Shown in pieces: positions 53,363-62,588 of a DNA stretch of 64,000 nt. The number at the start of each line of letters is the position of its first letter. Position 1 is the first letter of the stretch. The notes under the pieces are model-generated. The model saw only the letters and a program-made list of their open reading frames with translations. It ran no database searches and was not told where the DNA came from. The stretch is from Telmatobacter sp. DSM 110680 (GTDB lineage: Bacteria > Acidobacteriota > Terriglobia > Terriglobales > Acidobacteriaceae). The stretch covers positions 5,332,001 to 5,396,000 of the forward strand of contig NZ_CP121196.1 of NCBI RefSeq assembly GCF_039994875.1. Reading direction: 5' to 3'. A program made the translations under genes and the position numbers.

Positions 53363-54553
53363 CTATTGCGCCTTGCTCTTGATTGCGCTGGAGTCACCGG
53401 CCTGCTTTGCGACCGCTGCGCTAGCTTCTCTCTGCAAGGTCCCATAAGTACGCATCTCCTCCTGCGCCTCGGAACTTTTGCCTTGGGACCTATAGACATT
53501 GGCGAGGAGGAAATGGATAGTGGGCTCACTCGGGGTATCTTTCTCGGCCATCAACAGGTCAGGCAAGGCTTCGGGCTGCCTCCCAAGTCTCACCAGCGCG
53601 CGTGCGCGATCAACGCGGGCTTGCATGAGTGTTGGACAACGTTCGAGAGAGCTATTCAGTTGAGACAATGCTTCTTCGCTGGAATCATTGGCCTCGAGCA
53701 TTGAATTCGCCAGTTTCCAGTGGGCCATACAGTTGTTTGGATCGTTGGTGAGTTCTGCCTTGAACTCGGTTTGCGCGGACTGCCACTTTCCGATGTACCA
53801 GTATGCGTCTCCCATGTGCATGTGCGTGCCGGGCATATGCGGAGCCATGTCTACGGCTTTCTGATACTCAACGAGGGCAAGGTCGTAATTGTGCATGCTC
53901 TCGTCTATTTCCCCAGCGATCTCGTGGGCAACCATTGAATTGGGATCGATCTCGTTGATTTTCTTGAGTGAGTTTTCCGACAGTTGCAAGTAGGTCTTGC
54001 CGAGCAGATACCAGCCTTCCTGATCCTTCGGATTCCGCGCCAGGAAGTTGTTCAAGTGGTTTGCCGCTTCTTCAAGCTTCCTTGCATTGATGAGCAAACG
54101 GGCAAGCATCATTTCAACGCGATCATCCTTTGGATTCGCACTTAAGGCTCGCCGCAACAGCGGCTCAGCCTTTTCATCTGCTCCCAGTTGCACATAACTC
54201 ATCCCAAGTATTGCAACCGCCGTCGGCATGTCGGGATTGAGTTCCAGCCCGCGTTTAAGAATTTGAGATGCGTGCTGGAAGTCGTGTTGATTGAAGTAGA
54301 GAACTCCAAGATTGTTGTATGCCGCCGCCAGATGAGGTGCCAGCTTGATGATCGAACGGTATTTCTCGATTGCAGAAGCGTCGTCTCCGTTTTGAGATGC
54401 AGCATTGGCTTGTGCATACAAGCGCTGGACTGCCGGAGTGACTTCATCATCGCCCTGCTGTGCGTGGGCCGCTGCCTGAGACAAAGCGAGCAATCCAACT
54501 GCCAAAAGGCATCGCAGTCCGGGCAGTGAAAGTCTAATGGAGAGGTACTTCAT
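53363..54553 (-). CDS. Exported TPR protein, 396 aa
   Basis: It has a signal peptide (LRCLLAVGLLALSQAAAHAQ) and at least eight TPR units, e.g. IIKLAPHLAAAYNNLGVLYFNQHDFQHASQILKR, ELNPDMPTAVAILGMSYVQLGADEKAEPLLRR and DLALVEYQKAVDMAPHMPGTHMHMGDAYWYIGKWQSA. The mature protein would act in the periplasm or at the cell surface. A TATAAT at 54562-54567 lies only 8 nt before the ATG, and no ribosome-binding site is seen, so the mRNA may be leaderless. It lies just beyond the TonB receptor terminator on the same strand. Confidence 0.85.
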   Translation of the reverse strand: MKYLSIRLSLPGLRCLLAVGLLALSQAAAHAQQGDDEVTPAVQRLYAQANAASQNGDDASAIEKYRSIIKLAPHLAAAYNNLGVLYFNQHDFQHASQILKRGLELNPDMPTAVAILGMSYVQLGADEKAEPLLRRALSANPKDDRVEMMLARLLINARKLEEAANHLNNFLARNPKDQEGWYLLGKTYLQLSENSLKKINEIDPNSMVAHEIAGEIDESMHNYDLALVEYQKAVDMAPHMPGTHMHMGDAYWYIGKWQSAQTEFKAELTNDPNNCMAHWKLANSMLEANDSSEEALSQLNSSLERCPTLMQARVDRARALVRLGRQPEALPDLLMAEKDTPSEPTIHFLLANVYRSQGKSSEAQEEMRTYGTLQREASAAVAKQAGDSSAIKSKAQ

Positions 54554-54561
54554 GATCGGAG

Positions 54562-54567
54562 ATTATA
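54562..54567 (-). promoter_or_regulatory. -10 element of the TPR gene (possible leaderless start)
   Basis: TATAAT is followed by CTCCGATC and then ATG on the minus strand. A start of transcription 6-8 nt after the -10 falls at the start codon. No -35 consensus and no ribosome-binding site are visible. Confidence 0.5.
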
Positions 54568-54666
54568 TTTGATTTCTTCGCAAGTGTTTTTGGGTGAACG
54601 TCAGGTTCCCGACTCGACTTCACCGAGGTTTGGCCTACGTTCCAGCTAAAGAGAATGCAACAGGAG

Positions 54667-54700
54667 AAAAAAAGTCCGGGCTGCTGATAGGCAGCCCGGG
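54667..54700 (-). terminator. Intrinsic terminator of the TonB receptor gene
   Basis: On the minus strand a 10-bp stem (CCCGGGCTGC / GCAGCCCGGA) with a 6-nt loop is followed by seven T (54667-54673). It lies about 47 bp after the stop codon of the receptor. Confidence 0.92.
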
Positions 54701-54746
54701 ATGGTCAGGAGATTGCAGTGACACAAAGCAGTAGAAGTTGGTCAAT

Positions 54747-57700
54747 CTAAAATTCTAATCGGAAACTTACCTGCCCTTGCCGGTTCGAGATATTCGAACC
54801 CTGTGAGGTCACCTGTCCAAACGTGCCATCGCTCTTGTTGTTGTCAGGCCCGTTGAACTGCGTTCGATTGAAGGCATTGAAGTAGTCCACCGAAAGAATT
54901 CCCGTGAAGCGTTCTCCGATGTAGAAATTCTTCTTGGCGTTTAGATTCTCCAATGCCAGTGGAGCATTTCTCATTCCGCCATAGTTCCTTTGCGCGGTCC
55001 CGATCACGTACTGGTTTGGGGTCAGGGTGAACGAATTGGGATCAAACATCTGCGCAACCGGTATCTTCTTCACGAAGTAGTCACGCACACGCTTGTAGGA
55101 TGCGGTGCTAAGGCCGACGGAGGGGTTACGATCGGGGCGTTCAAACCCGTTCGGGAAGGGAGAGCCGTTCTCGCCAGGTCCATTCACCGTTCCGGATTCG
55201 TAGTCGAGGATCCAGCCAACTTGCCATCCACCGACGACATTGCCCATTTTGTGGTTGTTGACATACTTCTTTCCGGGACCGATCGGCAGCAGATAGGTTC
55301 CGCTGGCTTTCAGAGTCTGCGGCTCGTCTGCGTTGGAAATTGCCCACTCAGGCTTCTGGTTGTATTTGTTGATACCGCCAGAAGTGAAGCTGGAGAATCC
55401 GCTGCTGGTGTTATCCATCAGGCGAGAAAGCGTATATCCCGCAAGGAAAGACAATCCGTTCGAGAAGCGCTTCTCAACTTCGATCTGCGCGCCTTGGTAG
55501 TAGGTCGTTCCAAATCCTTCAAAGTTGTTGAAGATGTACGAATACTGCGGGAACGGCACAAGTGCCTGAGCCACAGTAGCCGACCCTCCAAAATCGTTGA
55601 CGAAGTTTGGATATGGCAGCGGTACGCCATCCAACGATGTCTGGCCGGGTTGGAATACATCTGCCAGCTGGGAGCCGAACTGTGCGTCGTACTTCGGGTC
55701 CATCTGGTCGATGCGATTGAGCTGGCTGGGGAGGTGGATGATACGGTTCCCCACCCAAGCTGCCGTCACGAACATGTTGTACGGAAGTTCGCGTTGCAGG
55801 TTCACGTTCCACTGTTGGCTATAAGGCGCGTACCCATCCTTCTTGGGGCTGAAAGCGTTGATCTGGTTGCCAGCGCCAAGGCCTGGACTGAAAGGAGTCG
55901 GGTTAACAGCAGGGATTTGGTTGGTGTCCCAACTGCCGAAGGAAGACGTGAAGCTACCTGTACTGTTGCGCGTAAATGAGCCGGTCAACAAGTTTCCGTA
56001 ATTGACCGCGACTTTGTTGGTGCCGTACTCATATGCTCCGCCATCGAGGAATGCGACGTCGACGCCAGCTTGAAGAACCATCTTCCTGCTCAACTGGTAT
56101 GCAAATCCTAAACGCGGACCAAAATGGCCGTAGTGGATGTCTCCGCGGGTAATCCCATTGCCAAACTTGCTCGCCGAACCAGCAATGTTGCTGCCAGGGA
56201 ATGTTCCCGGGTTGTCCTGATTGAAGAAGACAATCAGGTTGTGGTTTTCTGTAAAGGGAGCCTGAATATCCCAGCGCAGCCCCACGTTGATGGTAAGTCG
56301 AGGCGAGAGCTTGATATCGTCCTGGATGTACGGTGAGAGGTCCCAGTTGCGCAGTTCCAACTCCTGGGAGTTACTGCGGTTCGCCGAATCCGGAATACCC
56401 AGCAGGAAACTCGCAAATGCGCTGCCATACTTTCCAAAATTCGGGTCGCTCGAATTCTGAATAGAAGTGGTTCGCTGGCTGAAGTTGAAGTGACCGCCTT
56501 CAGTCTGCTCTTCGTTGTCATCCTGGTACGAACGACGGAACTCGGTGCCGATATTGAAGGTGTTCCGTCCCCTTGTCCACAACCAGTTGTTTACCAGCGC
56601 GATTCCAAGCTTGCGGTTGATGGATTGGAACCATGAGCCACTGGTGCCCCAGCTTGTGGGAGCGTGCTGGCCATCAAACGTGATGTTTGGCGGAATGTTT
56701 TCATTTGCAACGGCTCCGAACGTAGCGCCCTTGGTGATGTTGTACTGGTTGTTGATTTCACCGATCCAGCCGATGCCGGCGGTCATCACCAAGTGAGGCG
56801 AGAGCGTGTTGCTGTAGTTCAACAGAAATACGCTACCAACAGCAGGTTCATATTTCTGACTGTTCAGAGGATTGGGCGCAATCACGATGGGAGAATAGTC
56901 AAAGCTGTGAGTCGTGTAGCTGTTGCGCCACTGGCTATAGTGGAGGCTCTGTTTCGGGGTAAGCACCTGATCGACGGTGAAACCCCACACATGTTGAATG
57001 TTCGGATTGATGAAGGGGGCGAAGCTCTTGTTCGAGTCCAGACCTCCCACACCGCTTCCTGGCCGATCCGGGTCGGGAATATCACTGATCAAGGTCGCCG
57101 ACAAGGGGCTGATGCGGCTAGGACAAATTACGTTCAGCACGCCATTGCACTGGAACTGCTGGCCCGTCGTGGGATCGTAAATCGGAATTAAAGCTCCACT
57201 GCTGCCGTCGACGTAGTCTGTAAAGTTGCCGGTTTTCTCGAGGGCGGTTGGCACTGTACCAGAATTAATATCCTCGTTGTTCTGCTTGTACCATTCCTGG
57301 CTGTAGTGACCGAAGGTCCGGTTGCGCCCGTCATATACGTGAGGAATGCTGATCGGACCGCCAACGCTGAAGCCGTAATTGTTCTCGTGATCCGAAGGAG
57401 GCTTATTCACTCCGCCGAACGCGGGACCGTTGAAGAATCCGACCGAATCAAAGAAGCTGTTGCGGTTGATCTCGAACAGATCTCCGTGATAGCGGTTAGT
57501 GCCGGATTTCATCTGGTAAGTGAGCGCACCCTGTCCTAGGCCGAACTGCGCCGAAAACGTTGAACGCTCGACTTTGTATTCGTCTACCAGTTCGAAAGGC
57601 GGATTGAAGTTCGTCGTGTAGCCTTCGGTTTCCGGCTGAGGAGCGGGGATTCCGTTGTAGACAATCTCCTGCTCAAAATCGACGCCTCCGCTCACGCGGT

Positions 57701-58271
57701 GTGAGAAAGTGCTGCCCGTGGTCCCAGGAGCCGTAAACTGCAACTGATCGATTTGACGGCCTCTGCCCGAAACTTCTTCCGGGAGTGCTGCCACGACCAC
57801 CGGTTCAATCGTGCTTCCGATCTCGGGCGCCGTTGTATTCAGGGCGATTGCGTCGGAGGTGACCTGGACCGTTTCGTTAGCTGCACCAGTCGAGAGGCTG
57901 ATATCGATGGTAGCCGTCGTACTGACGTCGATGTTGATCCCTTTTTGGACTTCTTTCTTGAAGCCCGGGGCGTCAACAGCGACTGTGTATTTGCCGGGGA
58001 GTAGACCCTTGAACGAATAGGTTCCTGCACTGCTGGTCGTCGTGTTACTCGCTACGGACGTTGCCTCGTTGGTGATGGTCACCTTTGCATTCGGAATTAC
58101 GGCACCGCTCGGATCGGTGATGGTGCCGGTAACGCCTGCGCTGGCCTGCGCTTTTCCTATACGGGGAGCCAGCAAGATCAGGCATGCGATTGCGATGGCG
58201 ATGACATACCATGCGTTCGCCTTTGAGCGGCGCGGCACGGCGCACTCCTTCGAAACGGTGAATCGTCTCAC
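54747..58271 (-). CDS. TonB-dependent receptor with carboxypeptidase-regulatory-like domain (Oar-like)
   Basis: This 1174-aa outer-membrane receptor has a signal peptide (VIAIAIACLILLAPRIGKAQA). A CarboxypepD_reg-like domain (about residues 45-125; GVTGTITDPSGAVIPNAKVTI, GTYSFKGLLPGKYTV) is followed by a plug domain (about 140-260) and a 22-strand barrel ending in QVSFRLEF, whose terminal Phe is the BAM signal. Such Oar-like receptors are expanded in Acidobacteria and are linked to import of large substrates such as glycans or peptides. GTG 58271 has AGGAGG upstream; a second GTG at 58238 is also possible. Its promoter contains a LacI-type operator pair (58364-58397). Confidence 0.93.
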   Translation of the reverse strand: MRRFTVSKECAVPRRSKANAWYVIAIAIACLILLAPRIGKAQASAGVTGTITDPSGAVIPNAKVTITNEATSVASNTTTSSAGTYSFKGLLPGKYTVAVDAPGFKKEVQKGINIDVSTTATIDISLSTGAANETVQVTSDAIALNTTAPEIGSTIEPVVVAALPEEVSGRGRQIDQLQFTAPGTTGSTFSHRVSGGVDFEQEIVYNGIPAPQPETEGYTTNFNPPFELVDEYKVERSTFSAQFGLGQGALTYQMKSGTNRYHGDLFEINRNSFFDSVGFFNGPAFGGVNKPPSDHENNYGFSVGGPISIPHVYDGRNRTFGHYSQEWYKQNNEDINSGTVPTALEKTGNFTDYVDGSSGALIPIYDPTTGQQFQCNGVLNVICPSRISPLSATLISDIPDPDRPGSGVGGLDSNKSFAPFINPNIQHVWGFTVDQVLTPKQSLHYSQWRNSYTTHSFDYSPIVIAPNPLNSQKYEPAVGSVFLLNYSNTLSPHLVMTAGIGWIGEINNQYNITKGATFGAVANENIPPNITFDGQHAPTSWGTSGSWFQSINRKLGIALVNNWLWTRGRNTFNIGTEFRRSYQDDNEEQTEGGHFNFSQRTTSIQNSSDPNFGKYGSAFASFLLGIPDSANRSNSQELELRNWDLSPYIQDDIKLSPRLTINVGLRWDIQAPFTENHNLIVFFNQDNPGTFPGSNIAGSASKFGNGITRGDIHYGHFGPRLGFAYQLSRKMVLQAGVDVAFLDGGAYEYGTNKVAVNYGNLLTGSFTRNSTGSFTSSFGSWDTNQIPAVNPTPFSPGLGAGNQINAFSPKKDGYAPYSQQWNVNLQRELPYNMFVTAAWVGNRIIHLPSQLNRIDQMDPKYDAQFGSQLADVFQPGQTSLDGVPLPYPNFVNDFGGSATVAQALVPFPQYSYIFNNFEGFGTTYYQGAQIEVEKRFSNGLSFLAGYTLSRLMDNTSSGFSSFTSGGINKYNQKPEWAISNADEPQTLKASGTYLLPIGPGKKYVNNHKMGNVVGGWQVGWILDYESGTVNGPGENGSPFPNGFERPDRNPSVGLSTASYKRVRDYFVKKIPVAQMFDPNSFTLTPNQYVIGTAQRNYGGMRNAPLALENLNAKKNFYIGERFTGILSVDYFNAFNRTQFNGPDNNKSDGTFGQVTSQGSNISNRQGQVSFRLEF

Positions 58272-58363
58272 TTTGCCTCCTGGTGTTGCCCAGTTCTTTC
58301 TTAAGTGTTGGTTGGAAAGTTGAACATCGGAATGGCTCTAAATGGCCCCATTTCCCCGATTCG

Positions 58364-58397
58364 TGGAATCGATACCATTTTTGTGGTAGCGATTCCA
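58364..58397. promoter_or_regulatory. Pair of LacI-type operators downstream of the receptor promoter
   Basis: TGGAATCGATACCA (58364-58377) and TGGTAGCGATTCCA (58384-58397) are 14-bp near-palindromes around a central CG, typical of LacI/GalR operators. They are 20 bp apart centre to centre (two helical turns) and lie just downstream of the -10, where a bound repressor would block transcription. Confidence 0.75.
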
Positions 58398-58406
58398 TTC
58401 CGCGCA

Positions 58407-58436
58407 AATATACGTCGGGCAAATTTCACCTGTCAA
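58407..58436 (-). promoter_or_regulatory. Sigma-70 promoter of the TonB receptor
   Basis: On the minus strand, TTGACA (58431-58436) and TATATT (58407-58412) are separated by 18 bp. Expected transcription start is near 58400, leaving a leader of about 130 nt that contains the operator pair. Confidence 0.8.
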
Positions 58437-58672
58437 GGAGATTTTTCAAAAACGTGACCAACCGGAATCTGTCGACTTCAACAGGCTGATATTGACAATG
58501 ACTCACGAATGAGACATTTGCGCCGCCATCGCTGCCCAGGAGAATCGATTTATCCTCGATGATCTCGCCGCGGCGACTAGATCGACGTCGGTACCCTGTC
58601 GGCGATACTGCTGTTTCACGGGGATCAGGAGGGATAAGCGGCGTCGCCGCCGAAAAGTTAACTAATTAATAA

Positions 58673-60538
58673 CTACGGTAGCCGTTGGCAAAGTTGACCG
58701 CCACATAGGGCGGACATAATTCCTCGGCCCTCAGCAATAGTGAAAATGCGATCAAGGGCTGGCAGTTTGATACTCTCTTTCGCGCCTGAGGGCCAATGAA
58801 TCTCGACGCTCCCCGCATCCGTCGCATCGCCCAGGCCGAAATGGAGACGTGGGTCGTTGGTCGACACGTAGCTTCCGCCGCTGATCACATCCTGTCGTTG
58901 ACGAACTCCATTCGCAGTAAGGTAAACGGTTGCTCCGACTGCGTCACGCGGACTTCGCGGACCGCCTACGAGCTTTAGTTCAACCCAATGATGGTGATCG
59001 GCATTTACGTTTTTCAGCAGCACCGGAGTGCCATCTATCTGGTTAATGACTACGTCGATTTTGCCGTCGTTGAAGAGATCACCAAAAGCTGCTCCGCGTC
59101 CCGAAATTACTTCAGCAAGTCCAGAACCCCTGATCGGCGGGACCTCCGTGAACTTGCCGTCACGCTCGTTATGAAACAACAATGGCCGCTGCGCATACGA
59201 AGTACCCCAGTCGAGCCTGTCGGCCGCGGGATAAATGTGCCCGTTCACAAACATCAGGTCGAGCCAACCGTCATTGTCGTAGTCAAGGAATCCATCGCCC
59301 CAGCCCAGGAAAGGAATGGAGATCTTTCCAATTCCGGAGCGCATGGAGACTTCACTGAATCCACTCTTGCCCTGATTGTGAAACAGCAGCTTCGCTTCAT
59401 CTGAGAAATCGCTGATCGCGAAATCCAGCAGGCCATTATTCATGTAATCGCCTGCCGCGACGCCCATGGCAGCCACTTCACGCCCGTCTTCATTCAGTCC
59501 GAAACCTGTGGAATAGCTTGCATCCTCAAACGTCCCGTCTCCTCGGTTGAGGTAGAGATAACTCAAGGTGGAATCGTTCGCGACCACCAGATCGGGCTTG
59601 CCATCGCCGTTCGCATCTACGAATACGGGCGTCAAGCCGTAGTATTTATTCGCCTCATCCGCTACGCCCGCCTTGACGCTCACTTCGGTGAAGGTTCCAT
59701 CTCCGTTGTTGTGGAAGAGATGATCTGGCTCGCCTTCAAGATTCTTTGGACCGCACATGACCGGCTCACCTCGAAATTCGCAGTATGAAAAACCAGTAGC
59801 TTTGGTCTTCTCATAGGGCAAATTTGCGCGGTCGAAGTGAACATATCCGGAGATGAAGAGGTCGAGCCGGCCGTCTCCGTCGTAGTCTCCCCACGTCGCG
59901 CCTGCCGACCAATTGCCCAGCGCGACGCCCGCTTTTTCGGCCACATCGGTGAAGGTTCCATCATGGTTGTTGTGGTACAGCCGATTCTTCCCCCAGTTTG
60001 TCACCATAATGTCGGGCCAGCCGTCATTGTCATAATCCGCGATCGCTACGCCGAATCCCCACCGATCATTCGTAACACCTGCCTTGGCTGCGACATCGGT
60101 GAATGTCCCGTCATGATTGTTGTGAAACAGCGCGGCATGTGGCGGCTCCTGTTTGCCGTCGAGCGCATTGAATGTCGAGCCATTCACGAGGTAGATGTCG
60201 AGCCATCCATCATTGTCGTAATCGATCAGCCCAACACCGGATCCATTCGTGTCGATGATCAGCATCTTGTCCGCTGCGCCCATCGTGTGTTTCCAGCCGG
60301 ATAATCCGGCGTCTTTGGTTACATCCTTGAAAACTACGGGGCCTACGTCCACGAAGCCGCTCGCCGTGATGGGTCTCTTTTGAGAATCACGGCTGGATTG
60401 TGCTTGAGTCGACGAACTGCGACCTTGGCCGGATTGCGGAGACGGCCCCATCTGGGCGGCGACGAAAACGGCGGGCACAGCCGATGCAACGAACACCGCA
60501 ATCAACGCGCTAGCTCGCATGAGCCGATTATCCGGCAA
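58673..60538 (-). CDS. CRTAC1 family protein (FG-GAP/VCBS repeats plus ASPIC/UnbV), copy 1
   Basis: This exported protein of up to 621 aa has a signal segment (SALIAVFVASAVPAVFVAAQ). Several calcium-binding FG-GAP/VCBS repeats follow (DYDNDGWLDIYLVNGS, DYDNDGWPDIMVTNWGKN, DYDGDGRLDLFISGY, DANGDGKPDLVVAND), probably forming a beta-propeller. The C-terminus has an ASPIC/UnbV domain (HHWVELKLVGGPRSPRDAVGATVYL). Function is unknown; CRTAC1 proteins are exported and are recurrent near TonB receptors and TPR genes in this phylum. A TTG start at 60538 has GGAGGAG 7 nt upstream; an ATG at 60520 is the alternative. Confidence 0.85.
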   Translation of the reverse strand: MPDNRLMRASALIAVFVASAVPAVFVAAQMGPSPQSGQGRSSSTQAQSSRDSQKRPITASGFVDVGPVVFKDVTKDAGLSGWKHTMGAADKMLIIDTNGSGVGLIDYDNDGWLDIYLVNGSTFNALDGKQEPPHAALFHNNHDGTFTDVAAKAGVTNDRWGFGVAIADYDNDGWPDIMVTNWGKNRLYHNNHDGTFTDVAEKAGVALGNWSAGATWGDYDGDGRLDLFISGYVHFDRANLPYEKTKATGFSYCEFRGEPVMCGPKNLEGEPDHLFHNNGDGTFTEVSVKAGVADEANKYYGLTPVFVDANGDGKPDLVVANDSTLSYLYLNRGDGTFEDASYSTGFGLNEDGREVAAMGVAAGDYMNNGLLDFAISDFSDEAKLLFHNQGKSGFSEVSMRSGIGKISIPFLGWGDGFLDYDNDGWLDLMFVNGHIYPAADRLDWGTSYAQRPLLFHNERDGKFTEVPPIRGSGLAEVISGRGAAFGDLFNDGKIDVVINQIDGTPVLLKNVNADHHHWVELKLVGGPRSPRDAVGATVYLTANGVRQRQDVISGGSYVSTNDPRLHFGLGDATDAGSVEIHWPSGAKESIKLPALDRIFTIAEGRGIMSALCGGQLCQRLP

Positions 60539-60604
60539 TAGTGCTCCTCCACCGCTGAGTCTAACGCAGAGCCTTGTATGCTTGCAGAGCCACTCGCGTT
60601 GTCC

Positions 60605-62464
60605 TCAATGGGATTTGCAGGGCTTTCCTGAACACAGCGCGCCGGTGATGCCTTTGGTCTCGCGAATGGTGTAGATCCGGTCGACGGCCGGAAACGTCAC
60701 CGTTTCTGTTTTACCGGATGGCCAGTGAATTTCGGCGGTCCCCGCATCCGTGGAGTCGCCTAAGCCGAAGTGCAATCGCTGATCATTCGACGAAATGAAT
60801 CCACCACTTGAAAGCACATCCTGACGCATGCGCATTCCGTTGGCCTTGAGATAAACGGTGGCACACATCGCGTCGCGCGGGCTCTTAGGGCCGCCAACCA
60901 GTTTCATTTCAATCCAATGATGACGATCGGAGTTCACGTTCCTCAGCAGAGTCGGAGGTCCGTCGATCGGATTGATGACTACATCGATCCTGCCATCATT
61001 GAACAAATCACCAAACGCAGCGCTCCGCGCCGGAATCACATCGGCCAACCCGGTTCCAATTACCGGAGGGACATATTCGAAGACTCTCTCTCCAGAACCC
61101 GTTACGTTATGGAAGAGCAGTGGTCGCTCTGCGAACGTGGTGCCCCAGTCGTGCTGATCCACTTCGGGATAAACATGGCCGTTAGCCATAAACAGATCCA
61201 GCCAGCCGTCATTGTCATAGTCGATAAAGCCATCGCCCCAGCCCACAAATGGAATCGGAATCTTTTCGAGGCCTACTTTATCGCTTACATCCGTAAATGC
61301 ATGATCCGGATCCTGGCGAAAGAGCACTTTGTAGTCATCGGAAAAATCCGTAACGAAGAAATCAATGCCACCGTTGTTTTCATAATCACCCGCGGCAATT
61401 CCCATCGACGCTATCTCGCGTCCATCGCGATTCAGCGCGAATCCAGAATCATAGCTCTGATCTTCAAAGGATCCGTCGCCTTTGTTGATGTAGAGGTAAT
61501 TCGGCTCAGAGTCGTTGCCGACCACCAAGTCCGGTTTTCCATCGCCATTGATATCCACGAAAATCGCGGCAAATCCGTAATATGCATTCTTGTCAGCGAC
61601 GCCAGCTTTGACACTGACATCGGTAAATGTTCCATCACCGTTATTGTGGAATAGGTGATCCGGTTGCCCCTTTAGACCCCGCGGACCGCACATCACTGGC
61701 ACTCCACGAAACTGGCAGAACGATGGGGCTGCAGCCTCGGTGCCTGCTCCTGAAACTTCCTTACGTTCGAAGTGCACATAGCCTGCGACGAACAAATCCA
61801 AGCGTCCGTCGCCGTCGAAATCGCCCCATGTAGCTCCGGATGACCAGTTATCTAATGCGACTCCGGCCTTCTGAGCCACATCGGTAAACGTACCGTCGTG
61901 ATTGTTGTGGTACAGGCGATTCTTTCCCCAGTTTGAGACAAAGATGTCGGGCCAGCCATCGTTGTCGTAGTCGCCGACGGTGACGCCGAACCCCCAGCGA
62001 TCGTTCGTGACTCCGGCCTTGGCGGCAACGTCAGTAAAGGTGCCGTCATGATTGTTATGGAATAGCGCAGCATGGGGCGGCTCTTCTTTGCCGTCGAGAG
62101 CGTTGAAGGTTGAGCCGTTTACTAGGTAAATATCGAGCCACCCGTCATTGTCGTAATCGAGAAGCGCGATTCCGGATCCGTCGGTGTCGATAATCAAAGG
62201 CTTCTTCGGCGAGCCCATCTTGTGGCTCCAACCTGAAAGACCCGCGGCTTTGGTGATGTCCTTGAAAATCACCGGGCCGGAGTCTACAAAACCGCCTGCG
62301 GTGATGGGTCGCTTCTGGGCATCGTAGACGGGAGCAAACGTGCCGCCCGTTGCATTGCCGCCCTGCTGCGCGGGCGAGGTAGCCATCTGCTGGGCTGCGG
62401 CTACGGATAGGTACAGAATGGTTACGGTCAAGACACGAAGAAGCCGACCACACACATGCGACAA
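60605..62464 (-). CDS. CRTAC1 family protein (FG-GAP/VCBS repeats plus ASPIC/UnbV), copy 2
   Basis: This 619-aa paralogue of the previous gene has the same domain order: signal segment (VLTVTILYLSVAAAQQ), FG-GAP/VCBS repeats with the calcium loops DYDNDGWLDIYL, DYDNDGWPDIFV, DFDGDGRLDLFV, DINGDGKPDLVV, and the C-terminal ASPIC/UnbV part (HHWIEMKLVGGPKSPRDAMCATVYLKANG). The first of the repeats are nearly identical in both copies (GSTFNALDGK then EEPPHAALFHNNHDGTFTDV), while loops differ, so this is a tandem duplication. No clear ribosome-binding site is seen before the TTG at 62464; the exact start is uncertain. Confidence 0.85.
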   Translation of the reverse strand: MSHVCGRLLRVLTVTILYLSVAAAQQMATSPAQQGGNATGGTFAPVYDAQKRPITAGGFVDSGPVIFKDITKAAGLSGWSHKMGSPKKPLIIDTDGSGIALLDYDNDGWLDIYLVNGSTFNALDGKEEPPHAALFHNNHDGTFTDVAAKAGVTNDRWGFGVTVGDYDNDGWPDIFVSNWGKNRLYHNNHDGTFTDVAQKAGVALDNWSSGATWGDFDGDGRLDLFVAGYVHFERKEVSGAGTEAAAPSFCQFRGVPVMCGPRGLKGQPDHLFHNNGDGTFTDVSVKAGVADKNAYYGFAAIFVDINGDGKPDLVVGNDSEPNYLYINKGDGSFEDQSYDSGFALNRDGREIASMGIAAGDYENNGGIDFFVTDFSDDYKVLFRQDPDHAFTDVSDKVGLEKIPIPFVGWGDGFIDYDNDGWLDLFMANGHVYPEVDQHDWGTTFAERPLLFHNVTGSGERVFEYVPPVIGTGLADVIPARSAAFGDLFNDGRIDVVINPIDGPPTLLRNVNSDRHHWIEMKLVGGPKSPRDAMCATVYLKANGMRMRQDVLSSGGFISSNDQRLHFGLGDSTDAGTAEIHWPSGKTETVTFPAVDRIYTIRETKGITGALCSGKPCKSH

Positions 62465-62588
62465 AGATTAGCCCCCACGCGTTGAAGTGTATCGCAGTGT
62501 CATCTTCCGATAATTGAGGGCATCGACGCGGGCCGTCCAACTACCCCGCCAGGACTACAGAGCTTTCTTAGTTTTCTGCGCAAAGAGA

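Larger units (their letters stand above)
58272..58672. other. Promoter region of the TonB receptor
   Basis: This 401-bp region lies between the receptor (start 58271) and the end of a CRTAC1 gene (58673). It contains the receptor promoter and its operator pair, which are listed separately. The part from about 58440 to 58672 shows no recognised element. Confidence 0.5.

Noticed and set aside
54990-55979. 329-codon plus-strand open frame
   Set aside because: It is antisense to the TonB receptor gene and lacks any recognised motif or ribosome-binding site.
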